Positions 1-5,736 are shown, numbered from the stretch's first letter. The stretch is 8,691 nucleotides of DNA from Candidatus Nitrosopolaris rasttigaisensis (GCA_933226995.1 CAKOFP010000096.1:1-8691), one strand, 5' to 3'. The notes: generated by a model from the sequence alone, not told the origin. Program-made: numbers and translations.

Positions 1-84
1 AAATTGAAACTTGCAAAAGAAGCGAGTATAAAAAGAATTTCAGGAGTACCATTCTTGATGATTTATAAATTCCAGTATGGATAA
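1..84 (+). CDS. Possible C-terminal end of an upstream gene (partial)
   Basis: An open frame enters from the left edge and closes with TAA at 82-84, giving 27 residues that end in GVPFLMIYKFQYG. The composition looks protein-like, and the GVPF stretch is weakly reminiscent of the region after the cis-proline in DsbA/FrnE-type thioredoxin-fold proteins, but that is too short to assign a family. A second frame from the edge (closing at 66-68) is also open, so chance cannot be excluded. If real, it ends 44 bases before the KH-protein start and could share its transcript. Confidence 0.3.
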   Translation, partial: KLKLAKEASIKRISGVPFLMIYKFQYG

Positions 85-116
85 CAAATGCGTAAAGGTT
101 AACACTAGAACCGACC

Positions 117-121
117 AGGAG
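117..121 (+). promoter_or_regulatory. Ribosome binding site of the KH-protein gene
   Basis: AGGAG lies seven bases before the TTG at 129 and thirteen before the ATG at 135, so it favours the TTG start. Most other genes here lack such a site, so this gene is probably translated from a leadered, perhaps polycistronic, transcript. Confidence 0.6.
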
Positions 122-128
122 ACAGATA

Positions 129-701
129 TTGAAAATGAGCTTTGAACAAATAATCAAAATTCCTCAGGATAGAATAGGTGTAATTATTGGCAAAGGGGGA
201 AGAGTGAAAGAAGAAATTGAGCAAAAATGCAATGTCATAGTTGAAATAGATGGCGAGAATGGTGATGCCCTCGTTTCTTCCGGCCCATCACCCTTAACCA
301 AAGCAGAACCCTTTAAAGCGATAGAAATAATTTTGGCCATCTCGAAGGGATTTTCACCCGAACGTGCATATCGCTTACTGGGCGAAGATTTACTGCAACT
401 CGTAGATATTAGAGATTATGCAGGAAAATCAGCCAATTCGATGCAGAGAATCAAAGGACGAATTATAGGCAAAGCAGGAAAGTCCAGGAAAACGATAGAA
501 GAGTTGACGGGGGCTTATGTCTCAGTATATGGACATACTGTTGGTTTGATCGGCTCATTTCAAGAAATTAGAATGGGCATCGAGGCAATATCCATGCTCT
601 CTAAAGGTAGCTCACACAAAAGTGTGTACAACATGCTGCAAGGTGCAAGACGAAAGGCAAAGTTTGATAAAATGAAATTATGGGAAGAAAATTCTCAATA
701 A
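129..701 (+). CDS. Two-KH-domain RNA-binding protein, archaeal Dim2/Pno1 type
   Basis: This 190-residue protein carries two KH domains. The first spans about residues 5-70 with the GxxG loop GKGG at 21-24 in the context IGVIIGKGG. The second spans about 105-165 with GKAG at 114-117 in RIIGKAGKSRKTIEELTG. A basic, helical C-terminus follows (Ala/Arg/Lys-rich, 172-184). This is the architecture and length of the archaeal homologue of eukaryotic Pno1/Dim2, which binds the 3' region of 16S rRNA during small-subunit maturation and works with Nob1 and RIO kinases; that role is family knowledge. The TTG at 129 is chosen because AGGAG at 117-121 lies seven bases upstream, one of the few Shine-Dalgarno sites in the window; the ATG at 135 is the alternative. 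The stop at 699-701 directly abuts the stop of the convergent gene. Confidence 0.92.
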   Translation: MKMSFEQIIKIPQDRIGVIIGKGGRVKEEIEQKCNVIVEIDGENGDALVSSGPSPLTKAEPFKAIEIILAISKGFSPERAYRLLGEDLLQLVDIRDYAGKSANSMQRIKGRIIGKAGKSRKTIEELTGAYVSVYGHTVGLIGSFQEIRMGIEAISMLSKGSSHKSVYNMLQGARRKAKFDKMKLWEENSQ

Positions 702-1124
702 TCAAACCTTGTTGATTTTTATGGTAAGTATGCCATTTCGATATTTAAAATCCGATATATTCATCTCTTCAGTTAGGTCCAGTGGAATAGTCTTGGCAAA
801 ATTCTGACCACTTTTCACGTGAAGGGTTCCAATTGTTAACCTAATATCAATCTGTTCTTCTGGTCCAGGGACTTCGGCTACAAATACCATTTCATTTTTA
901 TTCTTTATCAGATCATAAACCCAGTCCTTTGTGTCAGCATCCCCTGGTAATGGTTTTGAATCCTCGTCTTTCACTGTTCGTTTCAAGTCTCTAACCCAGT
1001 AAATCATCAAAACAGACGCTGCCGAAACTAGTAGGAACCCAGAGTAACCTTGGTTTATTCGTGTTATCAAGATGTACATTACTCCAAGAAACAGCAAACT
1101 CAACAGAGGAATGAAAAAATCCAT
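702..1124 (-). CDS. Membrane-anchored Hsp20/alpha-crystallin-fold protein
   Basis: From the ATG at 1124 the product is 140 residues. It has two hydrophobic helices near residues 2-19 and 25-43, joined by a short polar turn, followed by a basic stretch (RDLKRTVK) that should lie in the cytoplasm. Residues about 67-140 look like an Hsp20/CS-type beta-sandwich: a strand VFVAEVPG, a central IDIRLTIGTLHVK region, and a terminal YRNGILTIKINK resembling the NGvLti element of small heat-shock proteins. A cytoplasmic, membrane-tethered chaperone or adaptor domain is the inference. The frame stays open to a GTG at 1265, which would add 47 residues without recognisable features; I prefer the ATG because the protein then begins directly with the helical hairpin. 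Its TGA abuts the KH-gene stop. Confidence 0.75.
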   Translation of the reverse strand: MDFFIPLLSLLFLGVMYILITRINQGYSGFLLVSAASVLMIYWVRDLKRTVKDEDSKPLPGDADTKDWVYDLIKNKNEMVFVAEVPGPEEQIDIRLTIGTLHVKSGQNFAKTIPLDLTEEMNISDFKYRNGILTIKINKV

Positions 1125-1324
1125 TGAACGATCTGTAGAGTATTTTTTTGTGTATCGTGCTATTCCATACCACCGTCCGCTAGTCTGTACTATAGAAAGT
1201 GTAATAAATCCGTTGAGATTACCATGAGCCCGACCATACGTATCAATCGTGAAGTTAGCATACACGTCCTTAGAGATTAACCTTTAAAACTGCCTGGTTT
1301 AGTAGCTCCCACGAAATGTTACGG

Positions 1325-1885
1325 TCAACTCGCTACTCCCCATCTCGTGAAAATATTGTGTTCGATGCCAAACTGGTCTAGGATCTTGCCTACAATATGA
1401 TCTATCAGGTCATCCATGGATTTTGGTCTGTGATAAAATCCTGGCATCGCAGGCAAAACTATGACTCCTATGTCTGCAAGCCTTGTCATATTTTGCAAAT
1501 GAATCTTTGATAGGGGTGTTTCTCTTGGAACAATCACCAGCCTCCTTGATTCCTTAATGCAGACTCCGGCTGCGCGAGAAACCAAATTATCGTCATATCC
1601 ATTTGCAATACTAGACAAGGTTTTCATACTACACGGAACAATGGCCATACCGTCAGTTTTAAAGGAGCCGCTTGAGATTGGAGCGGCCATGTTGTCATTG
1701 TTGTAATGTCTAGTGGCAAGAGACTTCACAGATTCAAGAGATCTATCGGTTTCGATTTGAATATTTCTTTCTCCCCAGTGGCTAATTATCAAATGGGTCT
1801 CGATCTTTATTTTAAGTAAAGCCTCCAACGCCTTAATCCCATAGATTACACCTGAACTGCCTGTTATTGCCACAATTAATCGCAT
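1325..1885 (-). CDS. ubiX: Flavin prenyltransferase UbiX
   Basis: This 186-aa Rossmann-like flavoprotein matches the UbiX/Pad1 family along its whole length. Visible landmarks are the N-terminal GSSG (residues 9-12) for FMN phosphate binding, SSGSF (71-75), the VPCSMKTLSSIANG segment (83-96), PRETPL (120-125) holding the conserved Arg121-Glu122 pair, and the PAMPGFY segment (145-151) with the conserved late tyrosine. UbiX joins dimethylallyl phosphate to FMN to make prenyl-FMN, the cofactor of UbiD-type decarboxylases. In archaea one user is anhydromevalonate phosphate decarboxylase of the archaeal mevalonate pathway, so the gene may serve lipid synthesis; no ubiD partner is visible here. There is no Shine-Dalgarno site, and a TATA-like element about 28 bases upstream fits a leaderless mRNA. 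It diverges from the PfkB-family gene. Confidence 0.95.
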   Translation of the reverse strand: MRLIVAITGSSGVIYGIKALEALLKIKIETHLIISHWGERNIQIETDRSLESVKSLATRHYNNDNMAAPISSGSFKTDGMAIVPCSMKTLSSIANGYDDNLVSRAAGVCIKESRRLVIVPRETPLSKIHLQNMTRLADIGVIVLPAMPGFYHRPKSMDDLIDHIVGKILDQFGIEHNIFTRWGVAS

Positions 1886-1908
1886 TCGTCGTCAGGAGAT
1901 CAGCTACA

Positions 1909-1918
1909 CTCGTTAATA
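1909..1918 (-). promoter_or_regulatory. TATA-like element of ubiX
   Basis: On the minus strand this reads TTATTAACGA, centred about 28 bases upstream of the ubiX ATG. The spacing fits an archaeal promoter giving a nearly leaderless transcript. Assigned by position and AT content only. Confidence 0.4.
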
Positions 1919-1977
1919 ACCACTATGTTTTCGGAGAATCTTTTGTATGCAAACTTTACGGGGGAGTTTGTTTTTCT

Positions 1978-1990
1978 TAAAATTTATTAG
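1978..1990 (+). promoter_or_regulatory. TATA-like element of the PfkB-family gene
   Basis: TAAAATTTATTAG sits about 29-41 bases before the ATG at 2019, predicting a start of transcription near 2010 and a leader of about ten bases. It lies in the 133-base divergent region shared with ubiX. Confidence 0.4.
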
Positions 1991-2018
1991 TTCTGAATGA
2001 ATCAACTTCTGCAGAAAT

Positions 2019-2915
2019 ATGTTAACCGTGTTCGGAACGATAGCCTTGGATACTACTCGTACTCCTTTCAAGACTGAAACAAAGATTTTGGGGGGAGCAG
2101 CCACGTTCGCATCCCTTTCCTCCAGCATGTTCACCAATACTTCAATAGTTGGCATAGTTGGGTCAGATTTTCCAGCAGAGTACCGATCCATCATTGACAA
2201 GCGAGTTGATACAAGAGGTATTGTCACTGAGAATCGTGGAAAAACTTTCCATTATGATTCTTCCTTCGATTATGATCTATCTCGTAGGACCTCCAATAAG
2301 ACTGAGTTGAATGTAATCGCACAGTTCGAACCAGTAATTCCCGATGAATATATGAAGTCTGAATATATTTACCTAGCCAACAACGATCCACGTCAAAATA
2401 TGAAGATACTAGAATACTTTTCCGATCCTAAACTAGTAGTCTGTGACACTATAGAATATTGGATCTTGAACTGCCACGATAAAGTAGTAAAGATGATGAG
2501 TGCAGTAGATGGAGTAGTAATTAATGACGATGAGGCCAAATTACTATGTAAAAACACAAACCTAGTAAAATGCGCAAAAACAATAATTTCATGGGGACCA
2601 CGGTTTGTAATTATTAAGAAAGGAGAACATGGATCATTATTGATCGCAGAAAATATAGTGTTTCCAGCTCCAGCATATCCCTTAGAAGAAATCGTGGATC
2701 CTACCGGCGCCGGAGACTCTTTTGCAGGCGGCTTCATAGGATATATTGCAAAGCAAAACAGTCTGACCTTCAATACTATGAAGGAAGCAGTAGTATATGG
2801 AACTGTAATGGGCTCATTTGCTGTTGAGGATTTTGGCATAAGAAGACTTCTCTCCATTACCCAAGATGAAGTTCAGATGAGATACCGAGAATATCGGAAT
2901 CTAGTTCAATTCTAA
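2019..2915 (+). CDS. PfkB (ribokinase)-family kinase, substrate unknown
   Basis: This 298-aa cytoplasmic kinase has the normal PfkB length. The N-terminal strand TVFGTIALD ends in the substrate-side Asp11, followed by the family GG pair at 25-26 (GGAATFAS). VINDDEAKLL (167-176) holds the NxxE element (Asn169-Glu172) used for magnesium-phosphate binding, KGEHGS (201-206) is the conserved glycine turn, and DPTGAGDSFAGGF (227-239) is PfkB signature 2 with the catalytic base Asp233. It should phosphorylate a sugar, nucleoside or sugar-like alcohol with ATP. The lid region (about 80-110, Tyr/Asp-rich) matches no specific subfamily that I can name, so the substrate is left open. It has its own promoter and diverges from ubiX; a functional link to prenyl-FMN is not evident. 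Confidence 0.92.
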   Translation: MLTVFGTIALDTTRTPFKTETKILGGAATFASLSSSMFTNTSIVGIVGSDFPAEYRSIIDKRVDTRGIVTENRGKTFHYDSSFDYDLSRRTSNKTELNVIAQFEPVIPDEYMKSEYIYLANNDPRQNMKILEYFSDPKLVVCDTIEYWILNCHDKVVKMMSAVDGVVINDDEAKLLCKNTNLVKCAKTIISWGPRFVIIKKGEHGSLLIAENIVFPAPAYPLEEIVDPTGAGDSFAGGFIGYIAKQNSLTFNTMKEAVVYGTVMGSFAVEDFGIRRLLSITQDEVQMRYREYRNLVQF

Positions 2916-3175
2916 ATATGGGTTGTACCAAAGTATGAAAAAAAGTTAAACGAAACTAGGAGTCTTGAAGTGGTACCGAAAATTGGGAGCGAAGGCCATA
3001 TGATCCACAGAACTGCACAATAAATGAGTTAGACCTATTATAGTCGGACCCATTGGCGTCAAAAATCTTAAGCTGTGGCTCATGATAAGTAAAATTTATT
3101 TCAAGTGGCTAGGATACTGACTAAGGGCCATTAGCAGATGTCGATGCATTTTACTTGTAGCAAACAGGGTTACTA
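2916..3175. other. 260-base intergenic region, no gene found
   Basis: I find no open frame longer than a few codons, no tRNA-like fold and no clear hairpin. AT-rich patches at 3090-3101 (TAAAATTTATTT) and 3146-3154 could be promoter elements. A short unrecognised RNA is possible but unsupported. Confidence 0.5.
3146..3154 (+). promoter_or_regulatory. TATA-like element of the DNA glycosylase gene
   Basis: GCATTTTAC lies 22-30 bases upstream of the ATG at 3176 and predicts a leaderless transcript. No Shine-Dalgarno site precedes the ATG, which agrees. Confidence 0.4.
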
Positions 3176-3814
3176 ATGATTTGTCCGGATCGTTCTTTTT
3201 ATAATCGGTCTACTGAGCTTGTGGCCATGGAATTGCTTGGTAACAAAGTGGTCCGTATAATCTCCCGTGGTCAGGAAAAGCCCAAGCGACTCTGTGGCAT
3301 AATTGTTGAAACGGAGGCATACGGCTTTAACGAAGATGCTGCCAGTCATGCATTTAAAGGTTTAACGCTTAGAAACGCTGTAATGTTCGGAGAACCGGGT
3401 AGAGCATATATTTATTTTATCTACGGTAATCATTTTTGCTTGAATGTTTCAGCAAAGCCTCTTGAAATTGAAGCTGGTGCTGTACTAATCAGAGCATTAC
3501 AACCAGTAGAGGGCATTAGGCGGATGAAAATTTTTCGTAGAAAATGTGAAGAATTATCATTGACATCTGGACCTGGGAAGCTCAGTCAAGCACTCAATAT
3601 CCAACAGTCATTGAATGGCAAAGATATGACAGATCCGAAAAGTGATATACACATAGAATTTGGGGTCAAGCCTCCAGGTATGATAGCAACCAAAAGGATA
3701 GGAACGTCGAAGGCATTAGACAAGAAATGGCGTTTTGTCTCACTAGCTATGGGCGAAAAAGGATATACTACAAACAGGTTCGCGTCTAGGAGAATATCTA
3801 AGTATGAAATATGA
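3176..3814 (+). CDS. DNA-3-methyladenine glycosylase (AAG/MPG family)
   Basis: This 212-aa protein is a full-length AAG/MPG-family monofunctional glycosylase, which flips and excises alkylated or deaminated purines in base-excision repair. It starts with the family entry PDRSFYNRST and ELLGNKVV. VETEAYG (44-50) supplies the catalytic glutamate Glu47 and the stacking Tyr49, aligning with human Glu125 and Tyr127. His58 in AASHAF aligns with human His136. YIYFIYGNHFCLN (78-90) provides Tyr80 and the intercalating Tyr83 (human Tyr159 and Tyr162) and Asn90 (Asn169). AGAVLIRALQPVEG (100-113) and LTSGPGKLSQAL (129-140) complete the core. All key residues are intact, so activity is expected. It appears monocistronic and sits upstream of a winged-helix gene on the same strand, 215 bases apart. 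Confidence 0.95.
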   Translation: MICPDRSFYNRSTELVAMELLGNKVVRIISRGQEKPKRLCGIIVETEAYGFNEDAASHAFKGLTLRNAVMFGEPGRAYIYFIYGNHFCLNVSAKPLEIEAGAVLIRALQPVEGIRRMKIFRRKCEELSLTSGPGKLSQALNIQQSLNGKDMTDPKSDIHIEFGVKPPGMIATKRIGTSKALDKKWRFVSLAMGEKGYTTNRFASRRISKYEI

Positions 3815-3914
3815 CTTCCAACCAACGACGTGGCATGGGAAATGTAAACAAGAAATCCTAGAAAGTCAACAATAAATTATGAAGCAAATTAAATTTGTCT
3901 TTAATGAGCAACAG

Positions 3915-3936
3915 GTAGTCTTCAATTAGAGACTAC
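3915..3936. repeat. Perfect 7-base inverted repeat upstream of the winged-helix gene
   Basis: GTAGTCT (3915-3921) and AGACTAC (3930-3936) are perfect complements around an 8-base spacer. It lies 94 bases before the preferred GTG start at 4030, or six bases before an alternative ATG at 3943. It could be an operator for a dimeric regulator or the 3' hairpin of the preceding glycosylase mRNA; no T-tract follows it. Confidence 0.4.
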
Positions 3937-3997
3937 TGCAGGATGTCGGATCTGATCCATTTGATAGAAGAATTTACTACAGCAATTACTCAATGTC

Positions 3998-4005
3998 TTT
4001 TTATC
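3998..4005 (+). promoter_or_regulatory. TATA element of the small winged-helix gene
   Basis: TTTTTATC is placed 25-32 bases upstream of the GTG at 4030, the normal spacing for a leaderless archaeal gene. It lies inside the longer frame that starts at 3943 and therefore argues for the shorter protein. Confidence 0.5.
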
Positions 4006-4029
4006 GGTATAGAACGTTCTCTTTGTCTA

Positions 4030-4296
4030 GTGAAATATAGGAGTAGAACTGATATAGCGGCACTGATTTTGGAAGCAGCGAATGGTGGTGCAGCGAAGAC
4101 AAAAATAATGTATAGAGCCTTTCTTTCCTATGCTCAATTAAAGGAGTATTTAGCCGTACTACTGGAAAATGGTCTAATAGAACACAGTAAAGCAGAACAG
4201 ATCTTCAGGATAACGCAGAAGGGTATGCGTTTTGTACAGCTCTACAACCAAGTTGGAGAATTGATCTCCACTGGAGAAAGAATAATTGAAACTTGA
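4030..4296 (+). CDS. Small winged-helix DNA-binding protein (HTH_45-like)
   Basis: From the GTG at 4030 this encodes 88 residues forming one winged helix. RSRTDIAALILEAA is helix 1, GGAAKTKIMYRAFLSYAQLKEYLAVLLENGLIE is the helix-turn-helix, and FRITQKGMRFVQLYNQVGELI is the wing with the closing helix. Thaumarchaeal genomes carry many such proteins, usually about 90 residues long and beginning close to the (M)KYRSRTDI sequence; this is recalled family knowledge and is the main reason for choosing GTG 4030, supported by a TATA box at the right distance. The frame continues upstream to an ATG at 3943, which would add 29 residues of no recognisable fold. Likely a transcription regulator; the target is unknown. 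It converges on the membrane-bound regulator, with 75 bases between the stops. Confidence 0.85.
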   Translation: MKYRSRTDIAALILEAANGGAAKTKIMYRAFLSYAQLKEYLAVLLENGLIEHSKAEQIFRITQKGMRFVQLYNQVGELISTGERIIET

Positions 4297-4336
4297 TCTA
4301 GTGTTTTAAGTAGTAAACCCGGACTGTTACTTGACA

Positions 4337-4355
4337 CAATATCGTTGATATACCC
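4337..4355. repeat. Left copy of a 19-base repeat flanking the membrane-bound regulator
   Basis: CAATATCGTTGATATACCC matches 5023-5041 at 17 of 19 positions in the same orientation. This copy lies 17 bases past the stop of the minus-strand regulator gene, between two convergent genes, where no promoter is otherwise expected. Confidence 0.55.
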
Positions 4356-4371
4356 TATTCTTTATTGCTGA

Positions 4372-5025
4372 TCAGAATGTAAAGGAACTCATCCCGATTT
4401 GTGTCCCAAGACCAGAAAAGATTAGAATGTTAACCGCCAAAACCGCTAATACTGTTAATGCAGATATCATTATTCCTCGGTATCCGGTGGGAAGAATTTG
4501 TCTTTTTAACATCACCATAAAAGAAATAGAAAGGAGCGCAGCGATGGAAAGCGAAGAGATCACGGTGGCATTTGCGATCATCTTAGCGGCTGTGGATAAG
4601 TTGGGAAAAATTATATGGAAATTCTCAAATAAACCGACGGGGACAAGGATAATAACCAGTCCAAGAACGAATACCGATGAATATTCACCAATGAATGCTC
4701 CGACGTGACCAATCTGCTTGACATTCCGTCCAATCTCGGCCTCAGAGGGACCAAATGGAGCCTCATTTTTCTTATAGGTCGGAGAAGAGGAAGATTTGCT
4801 ATCAAGTTCGCGAAGCATTTGTAAGCCCTCCTCAGTAATAGTATAATGTTTTGAGTCCTTATTAACATAATTTCCCATCCTCTCCAGATGGTAATAGATG
4901 GAACCGGTAGATAGGCCGGTCGCATTTCTAATTTCTGAGAAACATGCCGATCCGTTCTTATCCGCGATCGCCCGCAAGATTTTGATTCTCGTCCGTCTAG
5001 CCCGAAGCTGAGTCTCTCCAGTCAA
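4372..5025 (-). CDS. Winged-helix regulator with three C-terminal membrane helices
   Basis: This 217-aa protein couples a cytoplasmic ArsR-like winged helix to a membrane domain. Residues 8-72 form the DNA-binding part: TRIKILRAIAD, then ACFSEIRNATGLSTGSIYYHLERM as the helix-turn-helix, and HYTITEEGLQML as the wing. A polar Ser/Lys-rich linker (73-112) leads to three hydrophobic helices at about 116-133, 148-173 and 184-205. The layout suggests a one-component membrane-bound regulator in which the helices sense the membrane or an extracytoplasmic signal; ligand and targets are unknown. The start is TTG at 5025; ATAAATAAT at 5047-5055 on this strand lies 22-30 bases upstream, fitting a leaderless mRNA, and no in-frame ATG is available nearby. 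Near-identical 19-base repeats overlap the start codon and follow the stop, suggesting autoregulation. Confidence 0.85.
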   Translation of the reverse strand: MTGETQLRARRTRIKILRAIADKNGSACFSEIRNATGLSTGSIYYHLERMGNYVNKDSKHYTITEEGLQMLRELDSKSSSSPTYKKNEAPFGPSEAEIGRNVKQIGHVGAFIGEYSSVFVLGLVIILVPVGLFENFHIIFPNLSTAAKMIANATVISSLSIAALLSISFMVMLKRQILPTGYRGIMISALTVLAVLAVNILIFSGLGTQIGMSSFTF

Positions 5026-5041
5026 TGTCGTTGATATATCC
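5023..5041. repeat. Right copy of the 19-base repeat, overlapping the regulator start
   Basis: CAATGTCGTTGATATATCC covers the TTG start codon and the first 16 bases upstream of the minus-strand regulator gene. It differs from 4337-4355 only at two transition positions (G/A and T/C). Position and the GATATATC palindrome inside it suit an operator bound by the regulator itself; that is inference. Confidence 0.55.
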
Positions 5042-5046
5042 CAAAA

Positions 5047-5055
5047 TTATTTATC
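5047..5055 (-). promoter_or_regulatory. TATA element of the membrane-bound regulator gene
   Basis: Read on the minus strand this is ATAAATAAT, 22-30 bases before the TTG at 5025. It supports the TTG as a leaderless start, and the 19-base repeat falls between this element and the start codon. Confidence 0.5.
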
Positions 5056-5190
5056 TCTTTCTGAAACAACTCAACATAAGACGCCTCATAATAGAACAAG
5101 CTCGGAAGACTTATAGAGATACATCATCATGATCTTTACCGGATGCCATTGTGGGGTCGTAGCGAAGCCAGGCATCGCAACGGGCTCCAG

Positions 5191-5222
5191 ATCTAACGAA
5201 TAAAAGGCTAGGATTAGAAGAA
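5191..5222 (+). other. Anticodon-loop intron of tRNA-Trp (position 37/38)
   Basis: These 32 bases separate G37 (5190) from A38 (5223). A bulge-helix-bulge can be partly drawn: the loop bases CTCC (5185-5188) face GAAG (5217-5220) with one C-A mismatch, and AAA (5221-5223) forms the 3' bulge. A competing helix TCTAA (5192-5196) with TTAGA (5214-5218) is also possible. Boundaries could shift by a base or two. Confidence 0.8.
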
Positions 5223-5243
5223 ACCCGTGGGTCAAGGGTTCAA

Positions 5244-5273
5244 TTGACTATAGTCTGCGCTTGGTCAGGATAA
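5244..5273 (+). other. Non-canonical T-loop intron of tRNA-Trp (about position 58/59)
   Basis: These 30 bases interrupt the T-loop between TTCAA (5239-5243) and AT (5274-5275). The bulge-helix-bulge reads well: inner helix TGAC (5245-5248) with GTCA (5264-5267); 5' bulge AAT (5242-5244); a four-pair central helix GTTC (5238-5241) with GGAT (5268-5271) that includes two G-U pairs; 3' bulge AAA (5272-5274). Cutting after the second base of each bulge gives exactly these boundaries. Confidence 0.85.
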
Positions 5274-5322
5274 ATCCCTTCGGCCCCACTTCATCATAGC
5301 AGCATCTACTTTACGGCGCACA

Positions 5323-5631
5323 TTAATGAGGTTGATGGATGCACTTTGACAGTTCGATATGGGAACCAAAACTGTTATTTGCTTCTGGAATGTGTCTTTC
5401 GATTGCTCGGTAAGCTGAATCAACAAAAACTTTTGCGGGATCCTCCTTTCTGACAAACTTCAAAAGCTTTTTCTTTGCAGAACCTAACTTTTCAAAATAA
5501 ATGATAGAACTTTCCTCTATGATTGAATCCGCATCTGCGCACGTTACACCGAATCTAATCAGATGGGCTTCCAACTTGGCTGCAAAATGAGCAAAATGCA
5601 CAGAGTATGCACCACTATCATATTCAGTCAC
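5323..5631 (-). CDS. Hypothetical protein, 102 aa
   Basis: I do not recognise this protein. It is predicted to be soluble and largely helical, with an acidic first half (AKLEAHLIRFGV, ADADSIIEESSIIYFEKLG) and a Lys/Arg-rich middle (SAKKKLLKFVRKED), and no signal peptide or membrane segment. The start is a GTG at 5631; no ATG is available in frame, and TATTTAAT at 5650-5657 on this strand lies 19-26 bases upstream, fitting a leaderless gene. The frame is also open further upstream, and an overlapping 19-codon frame from the ATG at 5687 ends at 5628, so a lost base joining the two is conceivable. Its stop lies 34 bases from the 3' end of the convergent tRNA-Trp gene. Confidence 0.6.
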   Translation of the reverse strand: MTEYDSGAYSVHFAHFAAKLEAHLIRFGVTCADADSIIEESSIIYFEKLGSAKKKLLKFVRKEDPAKVFVDSAYRAIERHIPEANNSFGSHIELSKCIHQPH

Positions 5632-5736
5632 TCCAACTTCACCCGAGTCATTAAATAGGCTGTAACTAGCTTTTTAACATTCCACATGACGATGATTGAA
5701 CGGGATGGATTTGCTCATGTTTGTCTGGTCCAGATA

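Larger units (their letters stand above)
5153..5288 (+). tRNA. trnW: tRNA-Trp (anticodon CCA) with two introns
   Basis: A full cloverleaf can be drawn by hand. The acceptor stem is 5153-5159 (GGGGTCG) with 5281-5287 (CGGCCCC), discriminator A5288, and no encoded CCA. The D stem is 5162-5165 with 5175-5178, and the D loop contains GG. The anticodon stem is 5180-5184 (ACGGG) with 5224-5228 (CCCGT), and the loop is CTCCAG plus A5223, anticodon CCA at 5187-5189. The T stem is 5234-5238 (AAGGG) with 5276-5280 (CCCTT). Two insertions interrupt it: about 32 bases after position 37 and about 30 bases inside the T-loop. Removing both leaves 74 bases with a canonical T-loop TTCAAAT. The canonical anticodon intron is typical of archaeal tRNA-Trp; the T-loop intron is a non-canonical site. 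Both would be cut by the tRNA splicing endonuclease. Confidence 0.93.

Noticed and set aside
1125..1265. N-terminal extension of the Hsp20-fold membrane protein from GTG 1265
   Set aside because: It is open for 47 codons but adds no recognisable segment before the membrane hairpin; kept only as an alternative start because a weak TTTAAA element precedes it.
2393..2857. Long open frame on the minus strand inside the PfkB-family gene
   Set aside because: It is antisense to a gene with intact family motifs, shows no domain pattern of its own, and is low in protein-like structure.
2916..3175. Possible small RNA or tRNA in the largest gap between protein genes
   Set aside because: No cloverleaf, box motif or strong stem could be drawn by eye.
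4427..4925. Open frames overlapping the membrane-bound regulator in other frames (4427-4708 plus, 4611-4925 minus)
   Set aside because: They lie inside a convincing winged-helix and membrane-helix coding frame and have no recognisable features.
5265..5456. Minus-strand 63-codon open frame overlapping the tRNA-Trp 3' half
   Set aside because: It runs through the tRNA acceptor and T stem and overlaps the better-supported 102-aa frame; no promoter or family signal.
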